Shown here: in pieces, positions 24,652 to 32,296 of the stretch
How positions within the stretch are numbered: position 1 is the stretch's first letter
How the letters are laid out: every line of letters starts with the position of its first letter
Assembly (NCBI GenBank): GCA_025358075.1
Contig: JANYKU010000091.1
Location: 1 to 36,293, forward strand
DNA length: 36,293 nt
Origin: Ilumatobacteraceae bacterium
Lineage (GTDB): Bacteria; Actinomycetota; Acidimicrobiia; Acidimicrobiales; Ilumatobacteraceae
Reading direction: 5' to 3'
The notes under the pieces: generated by a model
Told to the model about the DNA's origin: nothing
Databases searched by the model: none
The model's input: the letters and a program-made list of their open reading frames with translations, nothing else
Program-made: the position numbers and the translations under genes

Positions 24652-27077
24652 CTCGCAGGAGCAGCACGATCACCATCGATCGCGAGCGGTTCCCGATCGA
24701 CCCGTGGCGGTTGGTGGAGACCGGTCTCGGTGATGACGACGGTGGGCTGACCGGCACGCTGTTCGCGATCGGTAACGGCTATCTCGGGTTGCGTGGCGAT
24801 TGGGCGCCCGATCCGGAATCGGCGGGCAGCTACGTGAACGGCTTCCACGAGACGTTCCCGATCGTGTACCCGGAAACAGCGTTTGCGTTGGCTCGCACCG
24901 GTCAGTCGATGCTCCACGCGCCCGAGGCCAAGTCGATCGAGGTCGCGGTCGGCGGAGAGGTGTTGCGTCTGGCGCCTGATCATCCCGAGCGGTCGCGGGT
25001 GACGGACTTCCGCCGTGAGATCGACTTTCGCACCGGGGTGTTGCGTTCAGAGCTGACCTGGCACACCCGCGCCGGCGGGAGAGTGCGGGTGGTCTCGCAG
25101 CGGCTCGTCAGTCTGGAACATCGGCATCTGGCGGTGCTGCGCCTGTCGCTCGAACTGCTCGACGCGCTGGGCGCGGTCACGATCAACTCCGAGCTCGTCA
25201 ACCGCCAGGACGTTGCCGCGCGCAGCGCCGGGCGGGCGAAGGCCGACCCGCGCGGCGGGCGAATCTTCGATCGGCGCGTCCTCGAACCGGTGCTGCAGAC
25301 CCACGCCGACGCCGGCTCGCCGGGTGGAGGCACCGTCACGCTCGGCTACCGCTGCGTCGGCAGCGGGATGACGATCGCCGGCGCCTACCGCCATGCCGTC
25401 GCGGCCGGCGGCGATGTTGTCTTCGACACGGAGCTCGCCGGCGATCGCGCCGCTACGACGATGCGCCTCGACGCCGCGTCTGGCGACACGGTCACGCTCA
25501 CCAAGTACGTCGCCTACCACAGCTCGAGCCAGGTCCCCGAGGCATCCGGCGACGTGTCGATCGAGGAGCTCGCCGCTCGATGCCGCAGCACACTCGATGC
25601 CGCTGAGGCGGCCGGCTGGCAGCATGCGCTCGCCGAGCAGCAGGCCTGGCTCGACCGGTTCTGGGCACGCACCGACATCGCCGTCGACGGCGACGATGCG
25701 GCCCAGCAGGCGATCCGCTGGAACCTGTTCCACATGGCTCAGGCCTCGGCGCAGATCGGCGGACGCGGCATCGCCGCCAAGGCGGTCACCGCCTCCGGCT
25801 ACGACGGTCACTACTTCTGGGACACCGAGGTCTACATGGTGCCGCTGCTGGCGTACACCAACCCCGACGCCGCCCGCGACCTGCTCCACTTCCGCCACCG
25901 CACCCTTCCCACGGCGCGCCAGCGGGCGATCGAGATGTCGCAGCGCGGGGCGTTGTACCCGTGGCGGACGATCAACGGCGAGGAGGCCTCGGCGTACTAC
26001 CCGGCGGGCACCGCCCAGTACCACATCGACGCCGACGTCGCCCACGCGATCGAGCGCTACGTCACCGCCACCGGCGACACCGAGTTCCTCCGCGGCGAGG
26101 GCGCCGAGATGCTCGTCGAGCTGGCCCGGCTGTTTGCCGACCTCGGGTTCTACGACCACGCCGACCCGGCCGTGTTCCACATCCACGGGGTGACGGGACC
26201 CGACGAGTACAACGCGGTCGTCGACGACAACCTCTACACCAACGTGATGGCCCGCTTCACGCTGCGGTTCGCGGCCGACGTCGTGACCCGGCTGCGGTCC
26301 GAGGACTCCGACGCCCACCGCTCGCTCGTCGCCGCCACCGGTCTCGCCGACGACGAGGTCGCCGAGTGGACGCGCGCCGCCGACTCGATGTGCGTGCTGT
26401 ACGACGCCGAGCTCGGTATCAACCCCCAGGACGACGCCTTCCTCGGCCACGAGGCGTGGGACTGGGAGGGCACGCCCGACGACAAGTACCCGCTGCTGCT
26501 CAACTTCCACCCACTGGTGATCTACCGCCACCAAGCGCTCAAGCAGGCCGACGTGGTACTGGCGATGTTCCTGCGCGGCGACGAGTTCGCGCCCGACGTG
26601 CAACGCCGCAACTTCGACTACTACGACCCGATCACCACCGGCGATTCGTCACTGTCGGCCTGCGTGCAATCGATCATCGCCGCCGAGGTCGGGCACGCCG
26701 ACCTGGCGATGCGCTACTTCCGCGAGTCGTTGTACCTCGACATCGCCAACACCCACGGCAACACGGTCGACGGCGCCCACATCGCCAACGTTGGCGGGGT
26801 GTGGGCATGCCTGGTGCACGGGTTCGCCGGTGTCCGCGACTCGGGAACCCACGTGCGGATCGCGCCGCGCCTCCCGGCCGGCTGGCAAGCGATGCGCTTC
26901 CACCTGCACCGCCACGGCGGCGACATCGCGATCGCGGTCGATCCCACCGGCGCGACGGTCACCGTCGAGTCGGGCGACCCGGTACCCATCCTCGCCGACG
27001 GAGTGATCACCGAAGTCGCGCCCGGCGGCTCGCTGCGGGTCCCTGTGGAGTGCTTCGACGCACCCAGATGCCCGTGA
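24648..27077 (+). CDS. Glycoside hydrolase family 65 disaccharide phosphorylase
   Basis: An 809-residue cytosolic enzyme that cleaves an alpha-glucosyl disaccharide with phosphate, by inversion, to beta-glucose 1-phosphate. The N-terminal beta-sandwich fills the first ~300 residues, followed by the (alpha/alpha)6 barrel. The catalytic acid is E520 (VTGPDEYNAVVDDNLYTN); GHYFWDTEVYMVPLL lines the active site and TGDSSLSACVQSIIAAEVGH is the phosphate-binding stretch. Length is normal and no residue is lost. Coupling to the beta-phosphoglucomutase supports a phosphorylase, not a hydrolase. Whether the substrate is trehalose, maltose or kojibiose cannot be told. Confidence 0.93.
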   Translation: MTRRSSTITIDRERFPIDPWRLVETGLGDDDGGLTGTLFAIGNGYLGLRGDWAPDPESAGSYVNGFHETFPIVYPETAFALARTGQSMLHAPEAKSIEVAVGGEVLRLAPDHPERSRVTDFRREIDFRTGVLRSELTWHTRAGGRVRVVSQRLVSLEHRHLAVLRLSLELLDALGAVTINSELVNRQDVAARSAGRAKADPRGGRIFDRRVLEPVLQTHADAGSPGGGTVTLGYRCVGSGMTIAGAYRHAVAAGGDVVFDTELAGDRAATTMRLDAASGDTVTLTKYVAYHSSSQVPEASGDVSIEELAARCRSTLDAAEAAGWQHALAEQQAWLDRFWARTDIAVDGDDAAQQAIRWNLFHMAQASAQIGGRGIAAKAVTASGYDGHYFWDTEVYMVPLLAYTNPDAARDLLHFRHRTLPTARQRAIEMSQRGALYPWRTINGEEASAYYPAGTAQYHIDADVAHAIERYVTATGDTEFLRGEGAEMLVELARLFADLGFYDHADPAVFHIHGVTGPDEYNAVVDDNLYTNVMARFTLRFAADVVTRLRSEDSDAHRSLVAATGLADDEVAEWTRAADSMCVLYDAELGINPQDDAFLGHEAWDWEGTPDDKYPLLLNFHPLVIYRHQALKQADVVLAMFLRGDEFAPDVQRRNFDYYDPITTGDSSLSACVQSIIAAEVGHADLAMRYFRESLYLDIANTHGNTVDGAHIANVGGVWACLVHGFAGVRDSGTHVRIAPRLPAGWQAMRFHLHRHGGDIAIAVDPTGATVTVESGDPVPILADGVITEVAPGGSLRVPVECFDAPRCP

Positions 27078-27149
27078 AACACTCCACTCCACTCCACAGG
27101 GGGACGCGTCGATTTCTCATTGTGCTGCGATCCGGGCTGGAATGTGGCG

Positions 27150-29669
27150 ATGACCGATGAGTGGTCCGACGAACAGTGGGAGGCGTGCGACGTGGCCATC
27201 CGCTCGGCCGCGCACGAGATCCTCGCCGATGGGCCGATGGCGATGGATGAGCTCACGGTCGCCTTGGCTGAACGTGGTGCGCTGGTGGCATTCGACGAAT
27301 GCGAACTCGACGAGCTCGTGGAGATCGTCGATGTGGCGTTGCTCGAGACCGACGACACGTGGGTGTCGAGCCGGGGCACGGTCGTCCTCGTTGAGGAACT
27401 GCTGCGTGGTGTGGTCCTGACCCACCGCGTGACGGCGGGCGAGCTCGATCGAGGCGTGCTCGACTCGACACCTGATCTCGGCACGATCACGTGGGGGCCA
27501 CGCCACAGCTGGAGCCTGGCGGGCGGTGGCGAGGTCACCCATGCATACCCGTTCGACGGTGAACAGCATCTGTCGGAGCACGGCTCCTACGTGGGCCAGC
27601 GTGGTTGGCTCGACGGAATCGAACCGGGCGAACTCATCGGTGCAACGTGCGACGGCGAACGATTCCAACTCGTCCGCAACATCAGTCCTATTGATGTCGA
27701 ACAGGCCGTCGAGTTGGTGCGTGATGTGTTCGACGAAGTGTGCGACCCCGAATCGGCGATGGAGTGCGAAGCGCTGATCGTGGAGGCGTTGCTTCGAGAC
27801 CTTCGGGTCTTTCGCACACCGACGGCGCCATTTGCCGAGCTGATCGAACAAGCAGGTCTGCGCCTTCGGGGCGCGTGGGTCGGTCATGCCGATCGTGAGT
27901 TCGCGACGCCGGGTGAGCAGTTTCACAACTCGCGGCTCGAGCGCCTCGCCTCGAGGTACCAACTGGATACGTGTTGCCGCGACGCCCTCGAGCGATTGAT
28001 GGAGGACTGGTCGGACTTCGTGCTCGCTCAGCCTGATCGCAAACAGGAGGTCGCCGACTCGTGGAAACCTCGACGTCTTCGTGACGACTTCCACCACGGC
28101 GCCGTCTCGCCGGCCTTCGTCGATGCCATCTTGGAGCCCTACGACGACCGCCTGACGCTGCTCGACGACTTCGCGGCGCTGTTGTCGCCGTCTGGCGAGC
28201 TCGAACCGATCGCGTTGTACCTCGTGGCGCACAACGCGCTTCGAGGAGGCGCAGCCCAAGAAGCGCTCGATTCGATTCGGCGGTCGACCACGCTCGACGG
28301 CGAGTTCGGTCCCGCCCTGGATCTTCATGCCACTCTGCTCGCCGACGCCGGCCAGCCGGCCGACGCGCTCTCGGCGCGTCGTAGGTCAGTGGCGCTCGAC
28401 GGTTCGGACCACGACGTCGCGCTGCTCGTCGACCTGTTGAAACCATTTGCAGGAGCCGGTCGCAACGACCCGTGCCCGTGCGGCTCCGGGCGCAAGTTCA
28501 AGCAGTGTTGCCAGCGGGATCCGAAGTTGTCGCAGGCCGATCGCCGTCGCCTCGCACTCCAACAGGCGATCTGGTCGCTCGACGAACCACAACGGCGGAG
28601 CGCATTGTTCTCGTTGGCCCTCGAGGCATTCGAGGCAAGTGGCGCGCCATCGTCCGCGATGCAGCAGCGGATGACTGAGTTGGTGACGGATCCGTTCCTT
28701 CGTGATGTCGCGTTGTTCGACGAGGGTGGAATTGGTGAGTACCTTCACGAACGCGGCGAGATCATCCGCTCACCCGAGCTGCAGTGGTTGCGCTCGTTGG
28801 CCGAGAACCGCAGATCGCTCTGGGAGTATCGACGCCTCGGCGCCAACCGATACGAGGTCCGCGACATCCGGACCGGCGACGTCCGCGAATCGATCACGCT
28901 CGAAGACCCGTCGCTCAGTGATCAGGGATACCTGTTCGCACGAATCGTCGACGATGCCACCAGTGGCACAGCCGGACTGGTTGGAATGGCTGTCGAGATC
29001 TCGCTGTCTCGGCGGGCCGGGTTGATCGAGTTGCTCGATGCCGACGCCGACGGTCTCCAACTGGCCGCGTGGTATGGCTCAACGATGGCCCCGCCGGTGC
29101 TTCAGAATCGAGAAGGCGACTCGCTGAGGCTCAGCACCTCACACTTCTCGCCGATTGCCGGAATCGACTGGCTAGCGATCGAGGCCAAACTCGGCGAGTT
29201 GTACGAGCGAGACGGCGATGGCTGGACTCAGTACCTCGAGCTCGACGGTGAACGCATTGTCCGCGCGGGCATGCGCCGTGACGGTGATGAGCTGGCCGTG
29301 TTCACCAACTCGGTCGCTCGATTCGAACGAGTCCGTGACACGCTTGCCGTTGTCGGCCTCGAGTACCAACGACTCGAACTTCCCGATGAATCTCTTTCGG
29401 AGGCTGACCCGCCGGCGGATGGACCCGAGATCCCAGAAAGCGATCTGGACATGATTCGCAACCAGATGGAAGACCGCTGGATGAGAGAACATGTCCCCGC
29501 CTTCGACGGAATGACCCCTCGCCAAGCCCTCGACGATCCGACCCGTCGCGATGACGTGATCAAGTTGATCGAGGATTTCGAGCGCCGTCCGGTGATCGGC
29601 TTCGGCCCGTACAACTGGGATCGGCTGCGAACCAAACTCGGGCTGCCGCCGCGACTCGGGGATACGTAG
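27150..29669 (+). CDS. Large SEC-C motif protein, unknown function
   Basis: An 839-residue soluble, acidic protein. The only clear domain is the SEC-C zinc finger, GRNDPCPCGSGRKFKQCC (about residues 437-455), which in other proteins binds zinc and often marks partner-binding modules. Before it (about 360-430) are helical repeats reminiscent of TPRs (EALDSIRRSTTLDGEFGPALD). The C-terminal end, VPAFDGMTPRQALDDPTRRD then VIKLIEDFE, resembles the C-terminal helix-turn of MbcA/ParS-type proteins, a weak observation. ATG 27150 is chosen over TTG 27120. It is alone after the GH65 gene and ends just outside the hairpin repeat that starts the island. Confidence 0.75.
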   Translation: MTDEWSDEQWEACDVAIRSAAHEILADGPMAMDELTVALAERGALVAFDECELDELVEIVDVALLETDDTWVSSRGTVVLVEELLRGVVLTHRVTAGELDRGVLDSTPDLGTITWGPRHSWSLAGGGEVTHAYPFDGEQHLSEHGSYVGQRGWLDGIEPGELIGATCDGERFQLVRNISPIDVEQAVELVRDVFDEVCDPESAMECEALIVEALLRDLRVFRTPTAPFAELIEQAGLRLRGAWVGHADREFATPGEQFHNSRLERLASRYQLDTCCRDALERLMEDWSDFVLAQPDRKQEVADSWKPRRLRDDFHHGAVSPAFVDAILEPYDDRLTLLDDFAALLSPSGELEPIALYLVAHNALRGGAAQEALDSIRRSTTLDGEFGPALDLHATLLADAGQPADALSARRRSVALDGSDHDVALLVDLLKPFAGAGRNDPCPCGSGRKFKQCCQRDPKLSQADRRRLALQQAIWSLDEPQRRSALFSLALEAFEASGAPSSAMQQRMTELVTDPFLRDVALFDEGGIGEYLHERGEIIRSPELQWLRSLAENRRSLWEYRRLGANRYEVRDIRTGDVRESITLEDPSLSDQGYLFARIVDDATSGTAGLVGMAVEISLSRRAGLIELLDADADGLQLAAWYGSTMAPPVLQNREGDSLRLSTSHFSPIAGIDWLAIEAKLGELYERDGDGWTQYLELDGERIVRAGMRRDGDELAVFTNSVARFERVRDTLAVVGLEYQRLELPDESLSEADPPADGPEIPESDLDMIRNQMEDRWMREHVPAFDGMTPRQALDDPTRRDDVIKLIEDFERRPVIGFGPYNWDRLRTKLGLPPRLGDT

Positions 29670-29695
29670 AACGTCTCCCTCGCCCCGGCAAATGC

Positions 29696-29748
29696 GCCAG
29701 ACACTTTGAATTGCAGCCTCGTAATTCAAAGCCGCGAGCCGGTGTGCT
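29696..29748. repeat. Hairpin element, copy A
   Basis: CTTTGAATT (29704-29712) and AATTCAAAG (29723-29731) form a perfect 9-bp stem with a 10-base loop. About 53 bases around it, from GCCAGACAC to GGTGTGCT, are shared with 34405-34456 in the same orientation. It lies 26 bases after the SEC-C gene. It could act as a terminator or mark a recombination boundary. Confidence 0.7.
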
Positions 29749-29832
29749 TTAAACTGCGAGTCGTTCGAGTGCCCGATCGAGATCGTCTGCCATCTCGTCA
29801 TGGTACGCAGCGGTGGCGACGACGTTCCCTGG
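29749..29832 (-). pseudogene. Remnant of a recQ 5' end and leader
   Basis: The minus strand from ATG 29793 reads MADDLDRALERL, the same first 12 residues as the intact recQ gene, then two unrelated codons and TAA at 29749-29751. Including the leader, 29762-29832 matches 34310-34380 at about 61 of 71 positions. So only the start of a second recQ copy is left, cut off at the hairpin element. It cannot encode a working protein. Confidence 0.75.
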
Positions 29833-29879
29833 ATCTACTCGCGCGGGCCGTTTAGAGTAGGGCGCGAGTAGGAGCAAAC

Positions 29880-30032
29880 GTGCAGCTGAGCGGGGTTATC
29901 AACCGTTTAGAGACATTGAACTCAGTCGAAATCGAGTCCTTGACTGAACTCACGGATCTGGACCTCAGGTGGGACGGGACTCTATTGGCGAGCTGCCTTC
30001 TCGATGTCCTTCACGAGCAGTATGAGCTGTAG
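29880..30032 (+). CDS. Small acidic ORF (50 aa), uncertain
   Basis: A GTG at 29880 with AGGAG 5 bases upstream opens a 50-residue frame beginning MQLSGVINRLETLNSVEIES and ending at TAG 30030. The product would be acidic and helical. It converges on, and overlaps by 51 bases, the 3' end of the GNAT toxin gene. Good ribosome-binding site and sensible composition are the only support; no family is recognised. Confidence 0.35.
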   Translation: MQLSGVINRLETLNSVEIESLTELTDLDLRWDGTLLASCLLDVLHEQYEL

Positions 30033-30497
30033 CGAATCAAGTGGGCTTTCCTCGAACTGCGCGAGTTTTAGGTAGAACTGTTTCGCTTCGTCGTCTTCGG
30101 CGTGGATAAAGAGGGCTCGAAAGCCGACGACCTCGGCGACCTTCATTATCGTTCGCAAGGAATCAACCACGAGGGCCCGTCCAAGCCCGTTACGTTGCTC
30201 GGATAAATCAACCCCGAGGCGTGTCAGGATGATGACGCCGATATCGGCGTAGCCACCCCCGCCTTTCGTGAGTCGCACCGGGGCGTCACCTCGCAGGACA
30301 CTGCCGGTCCGCAGGGCGTAGTATCCGACGACGAGGTCGTCCTCAAGCCTACGAACGACACGTACTCGATTGTCGTGACCATTGTGCGACTGAAGCGCGT
30401 GCTTACGCAGCCAGATCGTTTGAGCGTCCGACCCGCAATCGAACCGATCGAGGACGTGACTCGCAGTAAGTTCTTCGACCCCGCTGTAGCGGGACAT
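29982..30497 (-). CDS. GNAT acetyltransferase toxin (TacT-like)
   Basis: A 171-residue GNAT protein. TacT-type toxins block translation by acetylating the amino group of charged tRNA. The markers fit: an FDCGSDAQTIWLRKHAL N-terminal region, VVGYYALRTGSV, VILTRLGVD, the acetyl-CoA loop EQRNGLGRAL, and the late catalytic-type Tyr in DDEAKQFYLKL followed by ESPLD. It lies 11 bases after the DUF1778 gene on the same strand, the standard antitoxin-toxin order. A non-toxin GNAT is possible but less likely with this partner. Confidence 0.88.
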   Translation of the reverse strand: MSRYSGVEELTASHVLDRFDCGSDAQTIWLRKHALQSHNGHDNRVRVVRRLEDDLVVGYYALRTGSVLRGDAPVRLTKGGGGYADIGVIILTRLGVDLSEQRNGLGRALVVDSLRTIMKVAEVVGFRALFIHAEDDEAKQFYLKLAQFEESPLDSLQLILLVKDIEKAARQ

Positions 30498-30508
30498 TGT
30501 TCGAGTGT

Positions 30509-30790
30509 TCAGCTCTCGTCCAAAACCGTTGGACTCGTCATCAGATCGCGGAGCTTCGGAATCTCAGTAGCTGGAAGCTCCAGCCTCGCGGCGAACGAGT
30601 CGAACCGGTCGCTGGACAGAACAAACAGACGGCGATCAGCAAGACCGTCCTCAGCAGCTCGGAGTGCATAGCGAAGCACGAAGTCGGTCACACTCGTACC
30701 TTCCGCCTCGCTGGCCGCGCGCAGAATGGCGTTTTGGGACGCGCTGACACGCAGACCCAATCTCTCTGTCTTTTTGGCTTCTCGGACCAT
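30509..30790 (-). CDS. DUF1778 antitoxin (TacA-like)
   Basis: A ribbon-helix-helix antitoxin of about 93 residues that should neutralise the GNAT toxin and repress its own operon. KKTERLGLRVSASQNAILRAA is the DNA-binding start, SVTDFVLRYALRAAEDGLAD the second helix, and the tail ADRRLFVLSSDRFDSFAARL with TSPTVL is the toxin-binding part typical of DUF1778. ATG 30790 fits usual family length; an upstream ATG at 30835 is possible and would leave almost no leader after the promoter proposed here. Confidence 0.87.
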   Translation of the reverse strand: MVREAKKTERLGLRVSASQNAILRAASEAEGTSVTDFVLRYALRAAEDGLADRRLFVLSSDRFDSFAARLELPATEIPKLRDLMTSPTVLDES

Positions 30791-30849
30791 CGTCACGGCA
30801 GGTGCTCCATTACTGCTCGATTGCGTTCTCAACATCGTATGCCCGGAAC

Positions 30850-30877
30850 TCTGTACATACAACAGGCGTACAGTCAA
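30850..30877 (-). promoter_or_regulatory. Promoter/operator of the TacAT-like pair
   Basis: CTGTAC (30851-30856) and GTACAG (30868-30873) are perfect inverted halves 11 bases apart. On the minus strand they overlap a TTGACT -35-like box (30877-30872) and a TACAGA -10-like box (30855-30850) spaced by 16. This arrangement suits autorepression by the ribbon-helix-helix antitoxin. Confidence 0.45.
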
Positions 30878-30962
30878 GCGGCTTGAGGAATGTTTCGAGG
30901 AAACTCTGCTTCGTCAAAGCCGTCTCGCAGCTTGCGCCGAGATGGCGTCGGGAGCCGCCCGC

Positions 30963-31121
30963 CTACCGTTTGTCTGCGGCGACTCGGTCTCGGACAGCGG
31001 GCAGGTCGAGCAGAACAGAGTCTGTGACTGATGGTGTTCCGTCGGCGCCACGCTCGCTTGGAAGGAGGGTGTCGAGGCGGTCGAAGAACTGCTCGGTGAA
31101 GCGGACCTGGCGTTCAGGCAC
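30963..31121 (-). pseudogene. Truncated toxin-like partner (52 aa)
   Basis: From GTG 31121 the frame reads MPERQVRFTEQFFDRLDTLL then ends after ~52 residues at TAG 30963-30965 (last residues VRDRVAADKR). The start overlaps the end of the upstream small gene by 8 bases, as in many toxin-antitoxin pairs. The opening looks like a compact beta-alpha toxin start, but the frame is too short for a RelE/ParE-size protein, and no continuation is visible in the ~85 bases before the next promoter. I treat it as a truncated remnant; a genuine 52-residue protein is possible. Confidence 0.5.
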
Positions 31122-31296
31122 GCTGGCGACGTTGCTGTCCGAACTCTTTGGCCGTGGCCAGCACCTCTGACCGAAACGGCTCTGGCACTTCATCCCAGCC
31201 CCGTGCCGTGGCCGCAGCGACGGCATCAGCGCGTTCCTGCGGACTCATCTTGTCCATGTCAGCGGCTGTGATGATGGTCTTGGCGTTGTCGGCCAC
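31114..31296 (-). CDS. Small antitoxin-like protein
   Basis: A 60-residue acidic-then-basic protein from GTG 31296: ITAADMDKMSPQERADAVAA near the start, a WDEVPEPFR turn, and a basic end EFGQQRRQRA. This layout (short helical N-terminus ending in a basic tail, overlapping the next gene) is that of actinobacterial antitoxins, but the family is not named with confidence. Its partner is truncated, so it may be an orphan. Confidence 0.6.
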   Translation of the reverse strand: MADNAKTIITAADMDKMSPQERADAVAAATARGWDEVPEPFRSEVLATAKEFGQQRRQRA

Positions 31297-31363
31297 GAAG
31301 CGACTTTACTGTGCCTGCGCTGGTCCGACAGCTCGCTTCCCTCGATAGAGCCTCGGCGTCGAG

Positions 31364-32296
31364 TCAGAACAGCGATCCCTGCACCTTCGGCTCGGTGGGC
31401 CGCTGGGTGACGTCGAACACGTGGTTGACATCGGTGATGGATGTGCCGCCGAGCGCGACCAACGCCGCGTTGCCAGGCCCCTCGCCACCGCCTGTCCAAA
31501 CTGCGACCGGGCCGAAGCCTCGGCGAATGGCTTCCTTCGCACCCTCCCAGGTGCCACCAGAGCCGTTGTCGGAACATACGACGAGCGTGACATCGGACAG
31601 GCCGTACACGATCTTGTTGCGACCCATCGCGTTGCCGGCGGTGAACCGCATCGCCGGTGCGTAGGGGCTGGCGATGCACAACTCACCGTTGTGAACCCTG
31701 CGCCGCACCTCCGGGCTGCGAGCGGCAACCCTCAGTCCTTCTGCAGGGACGCCGACGACAGCGCCGCCACCGTCGAGTGCGGCGGCCATCGACTCCTGGT
31801 CGATCCCTCTTGCGAGCCCGCTGACCACGGGGACTCCCGCATCGACGGCGACCTGTGCCGCCGATCGCGCAACCTCGAGCGCCGCGGGACTCGCATCGCG
31901 GGAACCCACGACACCGAGCCCTCCGGCGGAGAGCCACTCGACTGGGCCGGCCACAGTGAGGAATGCCGGGCACGTGGTGTCCAGACGGTTGATCAACCGT
32001 GCGGGGAACGCGGGGTCGAAGGTCGACAGCAGAGTGATGCCTTCTTCTTCCAGACGTTCGCGCTCGTAGGCGAAGGCCGTCGTGGCAGCCAGCAGGGTAG
32101 TGATGCGCTGGGCCTCGATGGTGTCGCCGCCGAGCAACTCGACCACTGATTGCTCGTCGATGTCGAGCAGGACGCCCACGTCGGGAACCTTGGCGACGAG
32201 GGCCCAGTACTCACCCGCGCTGAGCGGCTTGGCCGCAACATCGACCAGACGATTCGTCATCAAGAGCGCAGCGAGCGAGGTCTCCGACACGATCAC
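31364..32296 (-). CDS. DprA-like Rossmann-fold protein
   Basis: A 310-residue protein of the DprA/Smf (SLOG-fold) group; classic DprA loads RecA on single-stranded DNA during transformation. After a helical N-terminus (~110 residues) comes the core: YxxLP-like FPARLINRL, then GVVGSRDASPAALEVARSAA, VPVVSGLARGIDQESMAAAL, GGAVVGVPAEGL and FTAGNAMGRNKIVYGLSDVTLVV. These are the signature strands of the family. GTG 32296 overlaps the recQ stop (GTGA); a longer frame to 32653 is just the recQ antiphase. The C-terminal winged helix of standard DprA is not obvious, replaced by a ~70-residue different end. Confidence 0.87.
   Translation of the reverse strand: MIVSETSLAALLMTNRLVDVAAKPLSAGEYWALVAKVPDVGVLLDIDEQSVVELLGGDTIEAQRITTLLAATTAFAYERERLEEEGITLLSTFDPAFPARLINRLDTTCPAFLTVAGPVEWLSAGGLGVVGSRDASPAALEVARSAAQVAVDAGVPVVSGLARGIDQESMAAALDGGGAVVGVPAEGLRVAARSPEVRRRVHNGELCIASPYAPAMRFTAGNAMGRNKIVYGLSDVTLVVCSDNGSGGTWEGAKEAIRRGFGPVAVWTGGGEGPGNAALVALGGTSITDVNHVFDVTQRPTEPKVQGSLF

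Noticed and set aside
25047-26603. 518-residue minus-strand frame over the GH65 gene
   Set aside because: Val/Gly/Asp-rich shadow with no domain; GH65 on the plus strand is complete.
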